Positions 1 through 6,668 of a stretch of DNA of 7,478 nt are shown piece after piece. This DNA comes from Oxalobacteraceae bacterium (GTDB taxonomy: Bacteria; Pseudomonadota; Gammaproteobacteria; Burkholderiales; Burkholderiaceae_D). The stretch covers positions 1-7,478 of the forward strand of contig JAIXQV010000187.1 in assembly GCA_027485535.1 (NCBI GenBank), read 5' to 3'. The notes under the pieces were generated by a model. The model did not search any database. It was not told where the DNA came from and saw only the letters and a program-made list of their open reading frames with translations. Each line of letters begins with the position of its first letter. Positions within the stretch are counted from its first letter, which is position 1. Both the position numbers and the translations under genes were made by a program.

Positions 1-1464
1 GCCGACGCACCACAAGTATTGCAAGCGATGCGAGAGCAGACACAAGCGCAAGCTAAGCATTACCCCGCACCGACAAAATGTATCGACGCCGTCGAGGCTG
101 CTGTGACGCTGCCGTTTGAGGATGGCCTGCGATTTGAGCGTGATTTGTTTCTGCAGCTTGTGCAAACGACCGAATCAAAGGCACTGCGTCACTCATTTTT
201 TGCAGAGCGAAGCGCGACAAAAATCCCCGGTATCGGACCCGACACCACCCTGCGCGAGATACGCACAGCAGCAGTGATCGGCGCTGGCACCATGGGTGCG
301 GGTATTGCGATGAACTTTGCCAACGCGGGCATACCGGTATGTATTCTCGAAACCGCACAAGCCGCGCTAGACAAAGGCCTCAGCACGATCCGCCGCAATT
401 ATGAAAACACCCTGAAAAAAGGTCGGCTAACCCAAGAGCAGCTCAATAAGCGCATGGCGCTGATCAGTACTACGCTCGACTATGAAGCGCTTTCCCAAGC
501 CGATATTGTGATTGAGGCAGTGTTTGAAGAGATATCGGTAAAAGAAGCAGTTTTCCGCCGGCTGGATGAGGTCATGAAACCCGGGGCTATTTTGGCGTCA
601 AACACCTCCACGCTGGATTTGGACAGAATCGCTGGCTTCACATCACGCCCGCAGGATGTGATTGGCATGCATTTTTTCAGTCCGGCTAATGTGATGAAGC
701 TCCTCGAGGTTGTGCGCGGCAAAGTCACCGCAGATGATGTGCTGGCCACTGTGATGGCGCTGGCGATAAAAATCAAAAAAACTGGCGTGGTCTCCGGCGT
801 CTGCGACGGCTTCATCGGCAACCGCATGATCGAGCAGTACCTGCGCCAGGCGTTCTTTTTACTGGAAGAAGGCTGTTTGCCAGCGCAAATCGATCAATCC
901 ATCGAAAATTTTGGTTTTGCGATGGGGCCGTTTCGCATGAGCGATCTGGCGGGCAATGATATTGGGTGGCATATCCGTCAGCGCCGGCGCGTTGAGCGAC
1001 CGGACATGGTGTACTCACAGGTCGGCGACAAGCTGTGTGAGCGGGGCCGTTTCGGACAAAAAACCTCCGCCGGTTGGTATGACTATCAGCCTGGCGACCG
1101 CACCGCGCATGCCTCGGATGAAGTGAACCAGATGATCATCGCGCATGCCGCTGAGCTCGGCTTGGCGCGACGGGTGATTAGTGATGAGGAGATTATCGAA
1201 CGTCTGATCTATGCCCTGGTCAATGAAGGCGCGCGCATTCTGGAGGAGGGTATTGCGTTACGCGCCTCCGACATCGACTTGGTCTACCTCACAGGTTATG
1301 GCTTCCCGCTATACCGTGGTGGTCCGATGTTCTACGCCAACTGTGTTGGCCTCGACAAGGTATTACTAGCGGTCCAGCGCTATACCAATGCGTCGAATGG
1401 TCATGCATGGCAAGTCGCTCCCTTGCTGCAGAAACTTGCTGACGACGGAAAAGTCTTCCAATAA
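1..1464 (+). CDS. Bifunctional enoyl-CoA hydratase/3-hydroxyacyl-CoA dehydrogenase, 5'-truncated by window edge
   Basis: The frame is open from base 1 to the TAA at 1462, giving 487 visible residues. The TTG at 19 and ATG at 28 are internal codons, not starts. Numbering below counts the TTG at 19 as residue 1. A linker typical of crotonase/dehydrogenase fusions (RDLFLQLVQ, then KALRHSFFAER) is at 41-64. The Rossmann NAD-binding motif GAGTMGAG is at 88-95. Dehydrogenase active-site residues are visible with the spacing of human SCHAD: Ser197 in SNTSTL, His218 in GMHFFSP, Glu230 and Asn268 in FIGNRM. The two C-terminal helical domains end in the YGFP/GGPM region. In this family the enzyme oxidises L-3-hydroxyacyl-CoA to 3-ketoacyl-CoA with NAD+ in cytoplasmic beta-oxidation. 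The hydratase/isomerase half should lie upstream, outside the window. It resembles peroxisomal-type multifunctional enzymes and FadJ/FadB relatives; which paralogue it is cannot be decided here. Confidence 0.95.
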   Translation, partial: ADAPQVLQAMREQTQAQAKHYPAPTKCIDAVEAAVTLPFEDGLRFERDLFLQLVQTTESKALRHSFFAERSATKIPGIGPDTTLREIRTAAVIGAGTMGAGIAMNFANAGIPVCILETAQAALDKGLSTIRRNYENTLKKGRLTQEQLNKRMALISTTLDYEALSQADIVIEAVFEEISVKEAVFRRLDEVMKPGAILASNTSTLDLDRIAGFTSRPQDVIGMHFFSPANVMKLLEVVRGKVTADDVLATVMALAIKIKKTGVVSGVCDGFIGNRMIEQYLRQAFFLLEEGCLPAQIDQSIENFGFAMGPFRMSDLAGNDIGWHIRQRRRVERPDMVYSQVGDKLCERGRFGQKTSAGWYDYQPGDRTAHASDEVNQMIIAHAAELGLARRVISDEEIIERLIYALVNEGARILEEGIALRASDIDLVYLTGYGFPLYRGGPMFYANCVGLDKVLLAVQRYTNASNGHAWQVAPLLQKLADDGKVFQ

Positions 1465-1472
1465 TCAATAGG

Positions 1473-1490
1473 GCGGAGGTTCGGCTCCGC
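1473..1490 (+). repeat. Small hairpin just after the dehydrogenase stop
   Basis: GCGGAG (1473-1478) and CTCCGC (1485-1490) form a 6-bp GC-rich stem around a six-base loop, starting nine bases after the stop codon. No T-tract follows, so it is not a terminator by itself. It could protect the mRNA 3' end ahead of the real terminator. It may be chance. Confidence 0.35.
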
Positions 1491-1502
1491 TCATCAGCGC
1501 TA

Positions 1503-1552
1503 GTCAGGATGGAAAAAGCCCAGTTGTTGCACTGGGCTTTTTCTATCCTGAC
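1503..1552 (+). terminator. Rho-independent terminator of the dehydrogenase transcript, probably bidirectional
   Basis: Arms at 1503-1523 and 1532-1552 pair over 21 positions with a single G-U wobble (g1511 with t1544) and an eight-base loop. The core AAAAAGCCCAG/CTGGGCTTTTT is a textbook terminator with a T-run at 1538-1542. The matching A-run on the left arm gives the same signal to transcription from the other strand. The outer GTCAGGAT/ATCCTGAC arms make the stem longer than usual. Confidence 0.9.
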
Positions 1553-1786
1553 GCAACCCCCTAAGTTGCTCGATATGCACTTTCAGCGTGCAAGCTATCT
1601 GTGCTCCGAAATCGAATAAAAGAATTATTCAAGGGATGAACATCTGAATTCCGGTAACAGGGCTCGTCCTTCCTAAGTGTCACAAGACATTGATTGATGG
1701 TAACCGATGTAGACTCTTAAGGTGTTTAATGTGTCAAAGCTAGATACGACACTAATTATATTAATTCATCGAGAGAGGGAGGTTTC
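1553..1786 (+). other. AT-richer intergenic region upstream of the interrupted exported-protein gene
   Basis: No ORF or RNA gene is recognisable here. Two small hairpins are visible: TGCAC/GTGCA (1576-1592) and GAATAA/TTATTC (1614-1630). The last 50 bases are AT-rich, and TATATT at 1757-1762 or TAATTA at 1753-1758 could serve as a -10 box. No well-spaced -35 box matches either, so the promoter of the next gene is probably here but is not defined by sequence. Confidence 0.4.
1777..1782 (+). promoter_or_regulatory. Ribosome binding site that fixes a GTG start
   Basis: GGGAGG, within a longer purine run from 1771, lies four bases before the GTG at 1787. That GTG is followed by MKK and a hydrophobic signal sequence. 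The strong site supports GTG as the true start despite its being a weaker initiation codon. Confidence 0.75.
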
Positions 1787-2527
1787 GTGAAAAAACTATT
1801 TTGGATTATTTTCTTGTTAAGTAACAATGCACTGGCTCAGGCTTTGCCGGAGCCAACATTTGAAGGATGGAAAAATCTGTCTCAAGAACAAAAAACAGCG
1901 TTGAGAGATATTGCGAATTCAGCGCACGCTGTTTACACAAACGGAGTACAAAAGCATTTTCAATCGGGTTTTAAGTCTTGCGAAAAAGGAGTGGCTGAGG
2001 TTTTAAACACGGAGATAAAAAATATCCGGGCAAATGTCTAAAAGCTAAATTCGAAGAAAGAGGTTACGGAAAAACTCGCCGAGGCCGAGCAGCTGAGCAA
2101 GACAATCGATTTTGTGTCACGCGTTCACTGCTTGAGCCGATCCATGATTGCCGTAGCCAGTATGAAAACTGGACTGGTTTCTCCTGTGATTGATGAGTGG
2201 ATGCAAGAAACTAAAAACTTCCAATACGATGACTTGACCCAAGCAGCCATCAAACAAATTAATGAGCAAATTGGGAAAAAACACGAAGCCTTCATCCAGG
2301 GCGATATACAAATGATCAAGCTTACGGATGAGGAGCGACGAGACCTGAAAAAACGTTTAAAGCTCAGTGATGGCGATATTGCTGCGGCAGGAAACGTTCG
2401 GTTTCAGCGCTATGTAACTAGCTATAACGCTATGTACAATACTCTAAATGCCTATTTGGTTGAATCGGCAAAAGAGTTTGGATGCAAGATCAATAAGGGT
2501 GGTGAAAAGCCTGTGCTGTGCGAGTAG
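1787..2527 (+). pseudogene. Exported four-cysteine protein gene of unknown function, interrupted by an in-frame TAA
   Basis: From the GTG the frame runs 84 codons to TAA at 2039-2041, then stays open in the same frame to TAG at 2525-2527, 246 codon positions in all. The N-terminus is a clear signal peptide (MKKLFWIIFLL, cleavage likely after NALA at residues 14-17), so the product is periplasmic or secreted. The rest is hydrophilic, Lys/Glu-rich and probably mostly helical. Cysteines fall at positions 65, 115, 233 and 245: one before the stop and three after it. That fits one disulfide-bonded protein better than two. The downstream part has no signal peptide, and its first possible start (GTG at 2114) has no ribosome site, so it is unlikely to be a separate gene. 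A single nonsense change, for example CAA to TAA, explains the layout; a sequencing error is possible. I do not recognise the family. The gene is AT-richer than its neighbours and stands alone between two terminators. Confidence 0.7.
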
Positions 2528-2558
2528 ACAGTCTTTCTAGCAAATAGCCCTATGAATG

Positions 2559-2595
2559 AAAATCGGCGGCCTCTGCTCTTGGCAGCCGATTTTTT
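2559..2595 (+). terminator. Rho-independent terminator after the interrupted gene, probably bidirectional
   Basis: AAAATCGGC (2559-2567) pairs perfectly with GCCGATTTT (2585-2593). Three more pairs follow after one G/A mismatch (2569-2571 with 2581-2583), and the loop has nine bases. The T-run at 2590-2595 completes a plus-strand terminator 31 bases after the TAG stop. The A-run at 2559-2562 would serve minus-strand transcripts. Confidence 0.85.
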
Positions 2596-2779
2596 AGGTG
2601 CTGCCGTTCAGCGTTTCGGCAGGGCCATAGCTAACCTCAACCCTGCCTTTAACCCACTGCGGAGCGAATCGCCCGCTGACACCGATCACTTCAAAATCAC
2701 AGTATCCGTAGTTTTGTATCAATTCAATTGTCAGGCTTAGTTGTCGCAGACAATGACGCTGTGCCTCAGGCCTAACCAC
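2594..2779 (-). CDS. Possible small minus-strand gene or gene remnant, hypothetical
   Basis: A GTG-started 61-codon frame ends with TAA at 2596-2594, exactly in the T-run of the terminator next to it, as expected for a gene using that terminator from the opposite side. The frame stays open upstream of the GTG for another 17 codons without another good start. No ribosome binding site is visible before the GTG. The composition is protein-like, with a beta-strand-like stretch (YCDFEVIGVSGRF, then VKGRVEVSYGP). It has no signal peptide or known motif. It could be a real small protein, the end of a decayed gene, or chance. The opposite-strand frame over the same bases looks less plausible. Confidence 0.3.
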   Translation of the reverse strand: MVRPEAQRHCLRQLSLTIELIQNYGYCDFEVIGVSGRFAPQWVKGRVEVSYGPAETLNGST

Positions 2780-2924
2780 CGGAAATTGTTGTAGCTTCGC
2801 TACGAAACAAAGTCGGGGGTATCACTGCTGCATTTTTATATCGCTTTTCATCACCATTGCTGTGCAGATCGTAGGCGATGGTCAATAAGATCGGGCTCCC
2901 TTTAATCACCTCAGAAAGGACCCG
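2780..2924 (+). other. Leader region of the pilus operon
   Basis: This stretch must hold the promoter of the four-gene pilus operon unless transcription enters from further upstream. A small hairpin, GTAGC-TTC-GCTAC, lies at 2791-2803. TAAGAT at 2886-2891 could be a -10 box but has no convincing -35 box at 17 bases, and TTATAT at 2836-2841 has the same problem. I see no sigma-54 or other alternative sigma-factor motif. The promoter is therefore not assigned. Confidence 0.4.
2916..2920 (+). promoter_or_regulatory. Ribosome binding site of the major pilin gene
   Basis: AAGGA lies four bases before the first ATG (2925) and seven before the second, adjacent ATG (2928). The second spacing is nearer the optimum, so translation may begin at 2928. 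Both give the same mature protein after signal-peptide removal. Confidence 0.7.
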
Positions 2925-3467
2925 ATGATGAACGGTTTGAAAAGCACACTCGCTACCGCATCATTACTTGCTCTGTTTACACAGGGTGCCGCTCATGCTA
3001 CGACCTCAATCACCGATACGATCGACGTCACCGCGACTATCGCAGCTAGTTGCGCTATCAGCAGCGTCGCTGCTGTCGACTTCGGTACCAACTACAACCC
3101 GTCTAATACCTCACCGACGTATGCCGGTGGAGGGATCACAATTGCGTGTGTCAAGGGTACCCATCCGACCATTGCACTCAGCGGCGGCAATAACCCAGAC
3201 ACGGTGACCGGCGCAAGACGCATGACCAATACGTCGGTGCCGGGCGAAGTTCTGTCGTACTCGCTGTTCAAACCCACAGGCGCAGCATTCACCTGTACAC
3301 AGACAGAAACTGAAACATGGGGTGCTTCAGGTCTGGCCGTGTTTGATCCGGGCCCAGCAGGCGGCTTTGCAGCCACCACATTCAGTATTTGCGGCAAGAT
3401 CGATGCGCGTCAGGATGTCACCACCGGCACCTACACTGATCAGGTCATTGCAACCGTTACATTCTGA
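2925..3467 (+). CDS. Major pilin, SCPU (spore coat U) domain protein of an archaic chaperone-usher pilus (CsuA/B-like)
   Basis: The 180-residue precursor has a signal peptide (1-25, cleavage after AHA). Residues 26-42 form an extension with alternating hydrophobic residues (SITDTIDVTATIAA), the donor strand that in this family fills the groove of the next subunit. The Ig-like SCPU domain follows from Cys43 to the end. Its hallmarks are the VDFG turn at 51-54, four cysteines (43, 75, 124, 156) that could form two disulfides, and the C-terminal pattern GKIDARQDVTTGTYTD leading to a final beta strand ending in VTF. The product is exported to the periplasm, held by the chaperone encoded next and polymerised through the usher. 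First position in the operon and the presence of a donor strand fit a main shaft subunit. The name spore coat U comes from Myxococcus protein U and does not imply sporulation here. Confidence 0.88.
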   Translation: MMNGLKSTLATASLLALFTQGAAHATTSITDTIDVTATIAASCAISSVAAVDFGTNYNPSNTSPTYAGGGITIACVKGTHPTIALSGGNNPDTVTGARRMTNTSVPGEVLSYSLFKPTGAAFTCTQTETETWGASGLAVFDPGPAGGFAATTFSICGKIDARQDVTTGTYTDQVIATVTF

Positions 3468-3469
3468 TC

Positions 3470-4255
3470 ATGAAGCGCCCGGCAGTAGTGGTTTCTCAGC
3501 GTTGCGTAGGCGGCCGGGCGCTGCTTTTCTTTTTGCTTTCATCTCGCATCCTCTTGCTGGCAACCTTGAGCGCAGTGGCATCAAGCGCATCAGCAGGTTC
3601 GTTTTCAGTCAACCCGGTTAGGGTAGAGTTCTCAGCGCAGCGAAGCAGCACCGTTCTGCAGGTAGAAAATACGGGTAATAGCGAGGTCACCGTCGAAGCC
3701 AGAACCTTTGCGTGGGGGCAGCCAGAGGGTAAAGACCAGCTGAGCGCTACCCGCGAAGTGATTGTCACACCCCAAGTATTTCGTTTGAAAGCAGGTGCTA
3801 CTCAGCTGCTTCGAATTGGGGCATTACGAAAACCTGATCAATTCAATGAATTGCCATACCGCCTGGTATTGGAAGAAATTCCACCGCCACCCGCACCTGA
3901 TGTCAAAGGCTTGCAAGTCGCACTAAGAATCAGTATTCCTGTTTTTCTGCGTCCACCCGTTGAAGCGAAAGACAAGATTGACGTTGCAATCAGATCGGAA
4001 AATGATCGACAACTACGACTGATCTTTGCAAATTCCGGAAATGCTTCGGCGGCACTCTCGAATCTAAGCATCTCAGAAGAAGAGTCGCCAGACGAAGTGA
4101 TTGCCGCTCATAGCGGTGTCACCTATGTGCTTGCCGGACAGCGGCGTGAGTTGATCCTCGATAGCAAACGTTTTAACCCTGATAAAAAAATCCTGATTCG
4201 GGCGCGTTCTCCCGCAGGGCCTGTCGTAATTTATGCAGTGTCTTCGACCCCATAA
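3470..4255 (+). CDS. Periplasmic pilus chaperone, PapD-like fold, archaic type (CsuC-like)
   Basis: The 261-residue protein has two immunoglobulin-like domains, about 44-160 and 165-258. Recognisable features are the N-terminal strand pattern FSVNPVRVEF followed by VLQVENTGN, the VTPQVFRLKAGATQLLRIG stretch (98-116), and the YRLVLEE motif (130-136) with its conserved Tyr-Arg before a proline run. In this family the chaperone binds pilins in the periplasm by donor-strand complementation and carries them to the usher. The signal peptide ends after ASA (about residue 42), which is long. The ATG at 3470 follows the pilin stop by two bases and has no clear ribosome site, suggesting translational coupling. 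A TTG at 3533 would give a normal 21-residue signal peptide (MLSSRILLL...), so the start is uncertain. The 3' end overlaps the usher gene by 23 bases. Confidence 0.9.
   Translation: MKRPAVVVSQRCVGGRALLFFLLSSRILLLATLSAVASSASAGSFSVNPVRVEFSAQRSSTVLQVENTGNSEVTVEARTFAWGQPEGKDQLSATREVIVTPQVFRLKAGATQLLRIGALRKPDQFNELPYRLVLEEIPPPPAPDVKGLQVALRISIPVFLRPPVEAKDKIDVAIRSENDRQLRLIFANSGNASAALSNLSISEEESPDEVIAAHSGVTYVLAGQRRELILDSKRFNPDKKILIRARSPAGPVVIYAVSSTP
3474..3534 (+). terminator. Terminator-like inverted repeat at the pilin/chaperone junction, possible attenuator
   Basis: AGCGCCCGGC (3474-3483) and GCCGGGCGCT (3513-3522) are perfect 10-bp complements with nine G/C pairs. They are followed after two bases by CTTTTCTTTTT (3524-3534). 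The layout is that of a rho-independent terminator seven bases after the pilin stop, except for a long 29-base loop. It overlaps the first codons of the chaperone gene as started at 3470. A partial terminator, or an mRNA-end stabiliser left after processing, would give more pilin than chaperone and usher. An alternative short pairing, CAGCG (3497-3501) with CGCTG (3519-3523), excludes the main stem. Function is inferred from structure only. Confidence 0.5.
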
Positions 4256-6668
4256 AGCGGTTAGGCAGATTGGGAATCAGCCTCAGCTTCTCACCCTTTT
4301 ACTCATCCCGCTGCTGCTCAGTGGGCTGGTGAGTCAAAACGCATTTGCGACGGTGCCTGACAGTTCGGTTTTCCCTAGTGACCCGTCGAATAACCCGTCC
4401 AGTGTCCCAGCGAGTGATATGGAGGTTTTGCTGGTATCGCTGAGGATCAATCAGCAGATGTTGCAGCAGCCTGTGGTCATGCTACGCAACGCATCCGGCG
4501 AATGGTGGACACCGGTGCCGGTGCTGACGCTGGCCAAGGTGAAAATCCCCGACGCCTCATTTCGGCGTTTCAATGACTCGGATTACATCTCGACAGCCTC
4601 GTTGCCGATCGAGGCATTGAATTTCGATGCTGCGACCTTGTTCATGGATATTCGCTTGAGTGCAGACGGGTTCACACTGAACCGGCTACAAACCCGGGCG
4701 ACACAGCGCCCGGAAACAATCACGCGAAGCGCCGGTGCTTTTCTCAACTACGACTTCCTACTAGATCATGGTGAGGGTGGTTTTGGCCATGTGCTTTTTA
4801 CGGAGCTTGGCGGCGCCATTGGTAGTGGCGTAGGTGTCAGCACCCAGATGTTGGTGAAGCGGCCGGACCTTGACCGCTGGCTACGCCTCGATAGCAGCTA
4901 TGTTGTTGATGATCTCAGCACAGTCACAACACTCAGGCTAGGCGATGGGATATCTCGTCCACCGCCGCTGCTAGGGCGTCCGGTGCGTTTTGCAGGCTTG
5001 CAGTGGGGAACGAATTTTCGTATTCGACCCGACCTGATCACCGTGCCTGTCGCAACACTATCGGGTCAGGCGGCGCTACCGTCCAGTGTCGACTTGTACG
5101 TGAATAACGTTCTGCAGTCGCGCAACCCCTTGCCGCCGGGGCCATTTTCGATCACCACCGGACCCATGGTGACCGGCGAGGGGGAGGTCTTGCTAAAGGT
5201 GACAGATATCAGCGGGCAGGAGCAATTAATCACGCAACGCTTCTACGCCAGCACCTCATTACTCGCATCGGGCCTGAGCGATTACTCATTCGAACTCGGC
5301 GCGCTACGTCAGCGCTACGGCTTGGTGAGCAATGATTACGGTGACCTAATGGCCGCCGCCAGCTGGCGGCACGGCATGAATGACAAGCTCACTCTGGAGG
5401 CCGGGACCAGCGTTCAGCAATCCGGATTGGTCGGCGTACTCGGGGGTGTCGCTGCCTCCATGCCCGGCTGGGGTCTCGGCACCCTTGCACTCGGTATCAG
5501 CCGCGGTGATGCTGGCGCCGGTGCGCAGATTGCAGTCGGTTGGGAGCGTCGAAGCCAGCGTCATGGCATCGCACTGCGCTCGCAAATGGCGAGTAATGAC
5601 TACCGGCAAACTGGTGTCGATGTCGAACAAACGCTGCGCCGGCTCGATAGTGTGTTTTACAGCTATCAATTGCCCGGTATCGGTAGCATGGGTTTGTCAT
5701 GGACGCAGCAGCAGCGCATTGGCGCTGATGCGCTGGCGATTACCACTGCCAGCTTCAGCACACGACAGACCCCATGGGGCAGTTTGATTTTTTCGCTGTC
5801 GCGCCTGAAGGCAGATACGGATACGACCTCGTTTAACGTGTTTTGGTCGTACAACCTCGGTGGCGGCACCAGTGTGAGTGCTCAACATGCAGATACCAGT
5901 AACGGACCATCGCGCCAAGTCGTGCAGATTCAAAAAAGCCTACCCGCTGGCGAAGGCTGGGGATATCGCCTCCAAGTTGCGCAGCGCGCAGCGCAGCAAG
6001 CTGCGCTGTACGCACAGAATGATTACGGCGGCGTCATAATTGAAGCTGCGGAGCTGAATGGACAAACCCGTGAACGATTTGGTTTGAGTGGTGCCATTGC
6101 GACTTTGGATGGCCAGTGGTTTTTGTCGCGTCGTATCGATAGCAGCTTTGGTGTTGCGCGGGTACCGGGCTTTGCGAAGGTGCGTATCTATGTCGATAAC
6201 CAATTAGCGGCGCGCACAAATACTGACGGCTATGCCTTGCTACCGAGGCTTTATCCCTATATGCGAAACAATATCTCGATTGAGCCACTGGATTTGCCGC
6301 TGGATACCGAGATCGGTCAGCTCAAGGTCAGGCCGGCACCGGCGTGGCGCTCGGGTGTACTGATTGACATCCCGATACGCAAGGTCTCTGCGGCAACGCT
6401 TAATCTGATCCGCGATGACGGTACACCGGTACCCGCCGGCGCGACTGTCGAGCTGCTGGCCGATGACAACACGCCAATCGAGAGTTTCGGTATTGGGCAT
6501 GAGGGCCTGCTTTATCTGTCCGGCTTGCGTTTACAGAACCAGTTGCGCGCATATTGGCCGGGCGGGATGTGCACTGCACGAATTCCCTTTCGGCCGGAGC
6601 CCGGCAGTATTCCTTACTTGGGTCAGTACCCATGCCAGCAATCAGCGGCTCGTGAGGTTTCACGATGA
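4233..6668 (+). CDS. Outer-membrane fimbrial usher (CsuD-like)
   Basis: The 811-residue protein is of normal length for archaic ushers. The signal peptide ends after NAFA (residue 39). The N-terminal chaperone-binding domain follows (about 60-140, with EWWTPVPVL). A long beta-barrel region rich in alternating aromatic and polar strands comes next. Within it, about residues 280-330 carry the plug-type segment with LYVNNVLQSRNPLPPGPF and GEGEVLLKVTD. Near the C-terminus are VPGFAKVRIYVDNQ, a YALLPRLYPY stretch, and a small final domain with Cys780 and Cys801, presumably disulfide-bonded. Known role: the usher recruits chaperone-subunit complexes, catalyses donor-strand exchange and exports the fibre. 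The ATG lies inside the chaperone gene, with no good ribosome site and no other start before the hydrophobic segment, so it is probably translated by coupling. No frameshift or lost segment is seen. Confidence 0.93.
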   Translation: MQCLRPHKAVRQIGNQPQLLTLLLIPLLLSGLVSQNAFATVPDSSVFPSDPSNNPSSVPASDMEVLLVSLRINQQMLQQPVVMLRNASGEWWTPVPVLTLAKVKIPDASFRRFNDSDYISTASLPIEALNFDAATLFMDIRLSADGFTLNRLQTRATQRPETITRSAGAFLNYDFLLDHGEGGFGHVLFTELGGAIGSGVGVSTQMLVKRPDLDRWLRLDSSYVVDDLSTVTTLRLGDGISRPPPLLGRPVRFAGLQWGTNFRIRPDLITVPVATLSGQAALPSSVDLYVNNVLQSRNPLPPGPFSITTGPMVTGEGEVLLKVTDISGQEQLITQRFYASTSLLASGLSDYSFELGALRQRYGLVSNDYGDLMAAASWRHGMNDKLTLEAGTSVQQSGLVGVLGGVAASMPGWGLGTLALGISRGDAGAGAQIAVGWERRSQRHGIALRSQMASNDYRQTGVDVEQTLRRLDSVFYSYQLPGIGSMGLSWTQQQRIGADALAITTASFSTRQTPWGSLIFSLSRLKADTDTTSFNVFWSYNLGGGTSVSAQHADTSNGPSRQVVQIQKSLPAGEGWGYRLQVAQRAAQQAALYAQNDYGGVIIEAAELNGQTRERFGLSGAIATLDGQWFLSRRIDSSFGVARVPGFAKVRIYVDNQLAARTNTDGYALLPRLYPYMRNNISIEPLDLPLDTEIGQLKVRPAPAWRSGVLIDIPIRKVSAATLNLIRDDGTPVPAGATVELLADDNTPIESFGIGHEGLLYLSGLRLQNQLRAYWPGGMCTARIPFRPEPGSIPYLGQYPCQQSAAREVSR
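6654..6657 (+). promoter_or_regulatory. Ribosome binding site of the terminal pilus subunit gene
   Basis: GAGG inside the end of the usher gene lies seven bases before the ATG at 6665, which overlaps the usher stop in an ATGA arrangement. It supports this start over the paired ATGs at 6713 and 6716, which lack as good a site. Confidence 0.6.

Noticed and set aside
2039..2041. TAA read through as a programmed recoding event
   Set aside because: Known amino-acid insertion systems use UGA or UAG, not UAA, and no recoding structure is evident after it. A nonsense mutation or sequence error is simpler.
2114..2527. Second half of the interrupted gene as a separate gene starting at GTG 2114
   Set aside because: There is no ribosome site before the GTG, no signal peptide, and the frame is open and protein-like back to the TAA, so it reads as the continuation of the upstream protein.
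2601..2622. CTGCCG/CGGCAG inverted repeat after the second terminator
   Set aside because: A 6-bp stem with a 10-base loop and no T-tract is weak, and its bases compete with the better terminator nearby.
2552..2740. Plus-strand 62-codon ORF just after the interrupted gene
   Set aside because: Its start lies immediately before the terminator stem and most of the frame runs through the terminator and the opposite-strand ORF. It has no ribosome site and no recognisable protein pattern.
2925..3467. Spore coat protein as a literal function for the SCPU-domain genes
   Set aside because: Chaperone and usher genes are directly adjacent, and a SCPU domain in that setting is a pilin. The name is historical.
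5346..5787. Several ORFs of 67-135 codons on both strands inside the usher gene
   Set aside because: They are shadow frames of a clearly conserved usher, with odd compositions and no start signals. The same holds for those inside the dehydrogenase, pilin and chaperone genes.
5989..6008. 8-bp hairpin CAGCGCAG/CTGCGCTG inside the usher gene
   Set aside because: It is explained by Ala/Gln-rich codons (RAAQQAALYAQ), has no T-tract, and lies mid-gene. No regulatory role can be supported.
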